Made by a program: the position numbers and the translations under genes. From Sandaracinaceae bacterium (GTDB taxonomy: Bacteria; Myxococcota_A; Polyangia; Polyangiales; JAFGIB01), in assembly GCA_017881145.1 (NCBI GenBank), contig JADGRG010000246.1:1-7263 (forward strand): a stretch of 7,263 nucleotides of DNA. The letters are read 5' to 3'. Under the pieces are notes generated by a model, which was not told the origin of the DNA, searched no databases, and saw only the letters and a list, made by a program, of their open reading frames with translations. Shown here one piece after another: positions 5,657 through 7,263 of the stretch (position 1 is its first letter; every line of letters begins with the position of its first letter).

Positions 5657-6814
5657 TCAGAGCGTGCAGAGCGCCGGCTCCTTGCAGGTGCCCGCGTCGC
5701 AGCGCTGGCTCGCGCAATCCGAGTCGTCGCCGCAGCTTGCTCCGAGTCGACCGAGCGAATGGCACTTGTTGTCAACGCCGCAGTAGAGTCCGAGTGCGCA
5801 CGGTGTGAGCGAGTCGGAGGTACTCGACAGACAGTCTTCGCCGACCACCGGCATTGCCACGCAGGTGCCGGTGGTGACACCGGTGGCTACGTCGGCGCTG
5901 CAGTGCTGCCCATCCGGGCACTGCGTGGGCACGCCGAAGCTGCAGGGCCCGTCGGCTGCGACCAGCGCCGCACAGCCAAAGGTGGCCTGGTTGTTCTGGA
6001 CGCCGATGAGGCAAGACAAACCGTTTTCGCAGTAGATAGTGCCGGTCTGCAGATCGCACACGTCCCCGACCTTTCCGACGAAGACATCCTTGTAGGCCTT
6101 GCAGGTACCGGTCTGCTGGGTGTTGGCGCCGTCACCTGCGCAGAGCAACCCGAGCACGCAGTCCGGCGCGATGCCGGCGCCGCACGACTCGCCCGCCTGG
6201 GCAAGCTTCTCGCACTGACCTCCGCTGGAACAGATCAGCGGGCTCGCGCAATCGTCATCCCGTACGCACGCGTCGCCAGCAGCTCCCCGCTGCGTGCACT
6301 TGCCCGGACAGGTCGAACCGCGCTTGCAGTAGGCGTCGCCCAAGCACGCTGCGTCCACGTCGCAGGCCGCGCCGACCGCGATGGTCCCGACGAACATGTC
6401 GTTGCAACCAGCGACGTCCGACAGCCGCTCCTGCGCGATGGCGCAGCCGGCCGAATCCAAGCCGGCGATGCAGGCGGCGACCTTGTCGGCGTTGTAGTGA
6501 ACGGTGCCGGCTTTGACTGCGGCAGCGAGCTCGGCGAAGGTCTTGTCTTGGAGCTGGGCCTCCTGCTTGCCCTCACAGGTGGCGCCGCCAACCACCGAGC
6601 TGAAGAAGGTGCCATCCACGCAGGTCGTCAACTGCGCGCAGACTGCCTTGGCGAGCTGCGCGGGCACCTCGTCGAGCGTCGGCACCGTCCCGACATGGGC
6701 ATCATGCGATGCGCCGACGCCGCCATCGGCTGCACTGCCGCTGGCGTGCTTACCACATGCCCCGGACCAGAGCCCAAGCCATATGCTTCCGACCACCCAT
6801 GCTGCGCGGCTCAT
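5657..6814 (-). CDS. Cysteine-rich lipoprotein with seven four-Cys modules
   Basis: This predicted 385-residue surface lipoprotein is of a type common in myxobacteria. The N-terminus (MSRAAWVVGSIWLGLWSGAC) is a signal peptide with a loose lipobox ending at Cys20. A low-complexity linker follows, then a helical domain (about 45-145) with six Cys (59, 65, 80, 115, 124, 137). Then seven modules run from 149 to 377, each G-x-x-C, C, C-type, with a C-x5-C pair between the second and third Cys (157/163, 189/195, 219/225, 262/268, 299/305, 339/345; C-x4-C in the last). The mature protein has 37 Cys, and all except the lipidated one could pair. The modules resemble Dickkopf-like Cys-rich repeats. No enzymatic motif was seen; a binding or structural role at the cell surface is inferred. 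AAGGAG at 6823-6828 fixes the start. The HisE-like gene is 84 bases upstream on the same strand. Confidence 0.88.
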   Translation of the reverse strand: MSRAAWVVGSIWLGLWSGACGKHASGSAADGGVGASHDAHVGTVPTLDEVPAQLAKAVCAQLTTCVDGTFFSSVVGGATCEGKQEAQLQDKTFAELAAAVKAGTVHYNADKVAACIAGLDSAGCAIAQERLSDVAGCNDMFVGTIAVGAACDVDAACLGDAYCKRGSTCPGKCTQRGAAGDACVRDDDCASPLICSSGGQCEKLAQAGESCGAGIAPDCVLGLLCAGDGANTQQTGTCKAYKDVFVGKVGDVCDLQTGTIYCENGLSCLIGVQNNQATFGCAALVAADGPCSFGVPTQCPDGQHCSADVATGVTTGTCVAMPVVGEDCLSSTSDSLTPCALGLYCGVDNKCHSLGRLGASCGDDSDCASQRCDAGTCKEPALCTL

Positions 6815-6822
6815 ATAAAAGT

Positions 6823-6828
6823 CTCCTT
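6823..6828 (-). promoter_or_regulatory. Ribosome binding site of the lipoprotein gene
   Basis: The minus strand reads AAGGAG here, 8 bases before the ATG at 6814. It decides this start over the in-frame ATG at 6889, which would put 25 residues ahead of the signal peptide. Confidence 0.85.
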
Positions 6829-6898
6829 GCATCGGGCGAGGGTAACAAAGCCGGGCGGACTTGGCAGCAAAGCCAGCGCAACCCTGCACCGCGGAGGC

Positions 6899-7174
6899 TC
6901 ACTTGGGCGGGCGCGAGGCCTTCTCTTCCAGGCCCGACATCCCGAAACGGCGTGCCAGCTCGACCTCGAGATCACGCAACGAAAGTCCCCGACTGAGGAG
7001 CCCGGCCAGCATGCGATAGGTGACGTCAGCGGCTTCCGACACCACGCGCGCGTTCGGCTCGTCGCAGAGCGCGCGAGCGAGCTCATCGCCTTCCTCGCGG
7101 ACCTTCCGCCGCGCGGAGGGGCCAGCGTTTGTCCAGGCTACCGCCCCCAGCAGTTGAGCGCGTTGCCAGCTCAC
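6899..7174 (-). CDS. hisE: Phosphoribosyl-ATP pyrophosphatase (HisE)-like, altered or truncated N-terminus
   Basis: HisE converts phosphoribosyl-ATP to phosphoribosyl-AMP, the second step of histidine synthesis, and acts in the cytoplasm. Residues 23-85 read clearly as the HisE C-terminal two-thirds: RKVREEGDELARAL (23-36), then EAADVTYRMLAGLL (47-60), SRGLSLRDLEVELARRFG (61-78) and SGLEEKASR (80-88). The E-E-x-x-E and E-A-A-D sets are the metal-binding acidic residues of the fold. The usual first helix and the SYTARL segment are missing or replaced: residues 1-22 include SWQRAQLL and then AVAWTNAGPSA, which is encoded by a dispersed repeat. The start is GTG at 7174; AGGAGG is only one base before it, too close to work well. 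An in-frame stop (TAA) lies 8 codons upstream. The gene is therefore either a repeat-disrupted copy or a divergent paralogue; other his genes are not present. Confidence 0.6.
   Translation of the reverse strand: MSWQRAQLLGAVAWTNAGPSARRKVREEGDELARALCDEPNARVVSEAADVTYRMLAGLLSRGLSLRDLEVELARRFGMSGLEEKASRPPK
7113..7146 (+). repeat. Dispersed repeat, copy 2, inside the HisE-like frame
   Basis: This is the 34-base counterpart of 5264-5296 (one substitution, one inserted A). On the minus strand it encodes AVAWTNAGPSA of the HisE-like protein. The recognisable HisE sequence (KVREEG) resumes 8 bases beyond its edge. The substitution changes a possible A-T pair to G-T, and the insertion falls in the loop, so the weak fold of copy 1 is kept. 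Confidence 0.8.
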
Positions 7175-7182
7175 GCCTCCTA

Positions 7183-7263
7183 CTACGGCGCCTTAAGCGC
7201 GACCTTCACCGGAGTCAGAGAACAGTCGCTGCCGGCACAGATCGAGCCGTGCGACGCTACCCC
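7183..7263 (-). CDS. 3' end of an unidentified minus-strand gene
   Basis: The frame is open from the window edge to a TAG stop at 7183-7185, giving the last 26 residues: GVASHGSICAGSDCSLTP and then VKVALKAP. The two Cys and the strand-like end suggest an exported protein, but the stretch is too short to identify. The stop lies 8 bases before the HisE-like GTG, so the genes could be one operon. Chance openness cannot be excluded at this length. Confidence 0.3.
   Translation of the reverse strand, partial: GVASHGSICAGSDCSLTPVKVALKAP

Noticed and set aside
5677..6375. The seven Cys modules as a DNA tandem repeat
   Set aside because: The modules are similar only in Cys spacing at the protein level, with no matching DNA periodicity; no CRISPR-like array is present.

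Overview
This window looks like a piece of a GC-rich deltaproteobacterial, probably myxobacterial (Polyangia-like), chromosome. The lineage call is an inference from three things: a cysteine-rich predicted lipoprotein with many four-Cys modules, a universal stress protein with a Cys/His tail, and general GC-rich codon use. No rRNA, tRNA, CRISPR array, insertion sequence or phage gene is visible.

Left part (1-2906) is a compact stress and envelope module. It holds the 3' end of a two-helix DUF3618-like membrane protein (1-492), closed by a perfect 17-bp inverted repeat (500-545). A tandem-CBS protein follows (687-1154), with its 3' end overlapping the start of a DUF1003-type membrane protein (1138-1818). 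Facing that pair is a small three-helix GlsB/YeaQ/YmgE protein (1827-2093, minus). Divergent from it is a universal stress protein with an intact nucleotide-binding signature (2235-2906). These families commonly occur together in bacterial stress loci; joint action here is inferred from proximity.

The middle (2907-5168) starts with a 261-bp convergent spacer that carries a strong GC hairpin and a widely spaced inverted repeat. Two minus-strand genes follow: an HD-GYP-like protein whose HD pair reads Ser-Asp (3168-4028), and an exported outer-membrane protein with an H-x-S-N-G motif like that of phospholipase A1/OMPLA (4161-5168).

The right part (5169-7263) has a 488-bp stretch without a convincing gene, which contains one copy of a ~33-bp dispersed repeat. 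A 385-residue cysteine-rich lipoprotein follows (5657-6814, minus). Next is a HisE-like phosphoribosyl-ATP pyrophosphatase reading frame (6899-7174, minus) whose recognisable HisE sequence begins next to a second copy of the same repeat. Last is the 3' end of an unidentified minus-strand gene.

The most unusual observations are the repeat shared between the intergenic region and the altered hisE N-terminus, the degenerate HD-GYP-like protein beside a phospholipase-like gene, and the seven-module lipoprotein. I do not see a clear new defence or mobile system.
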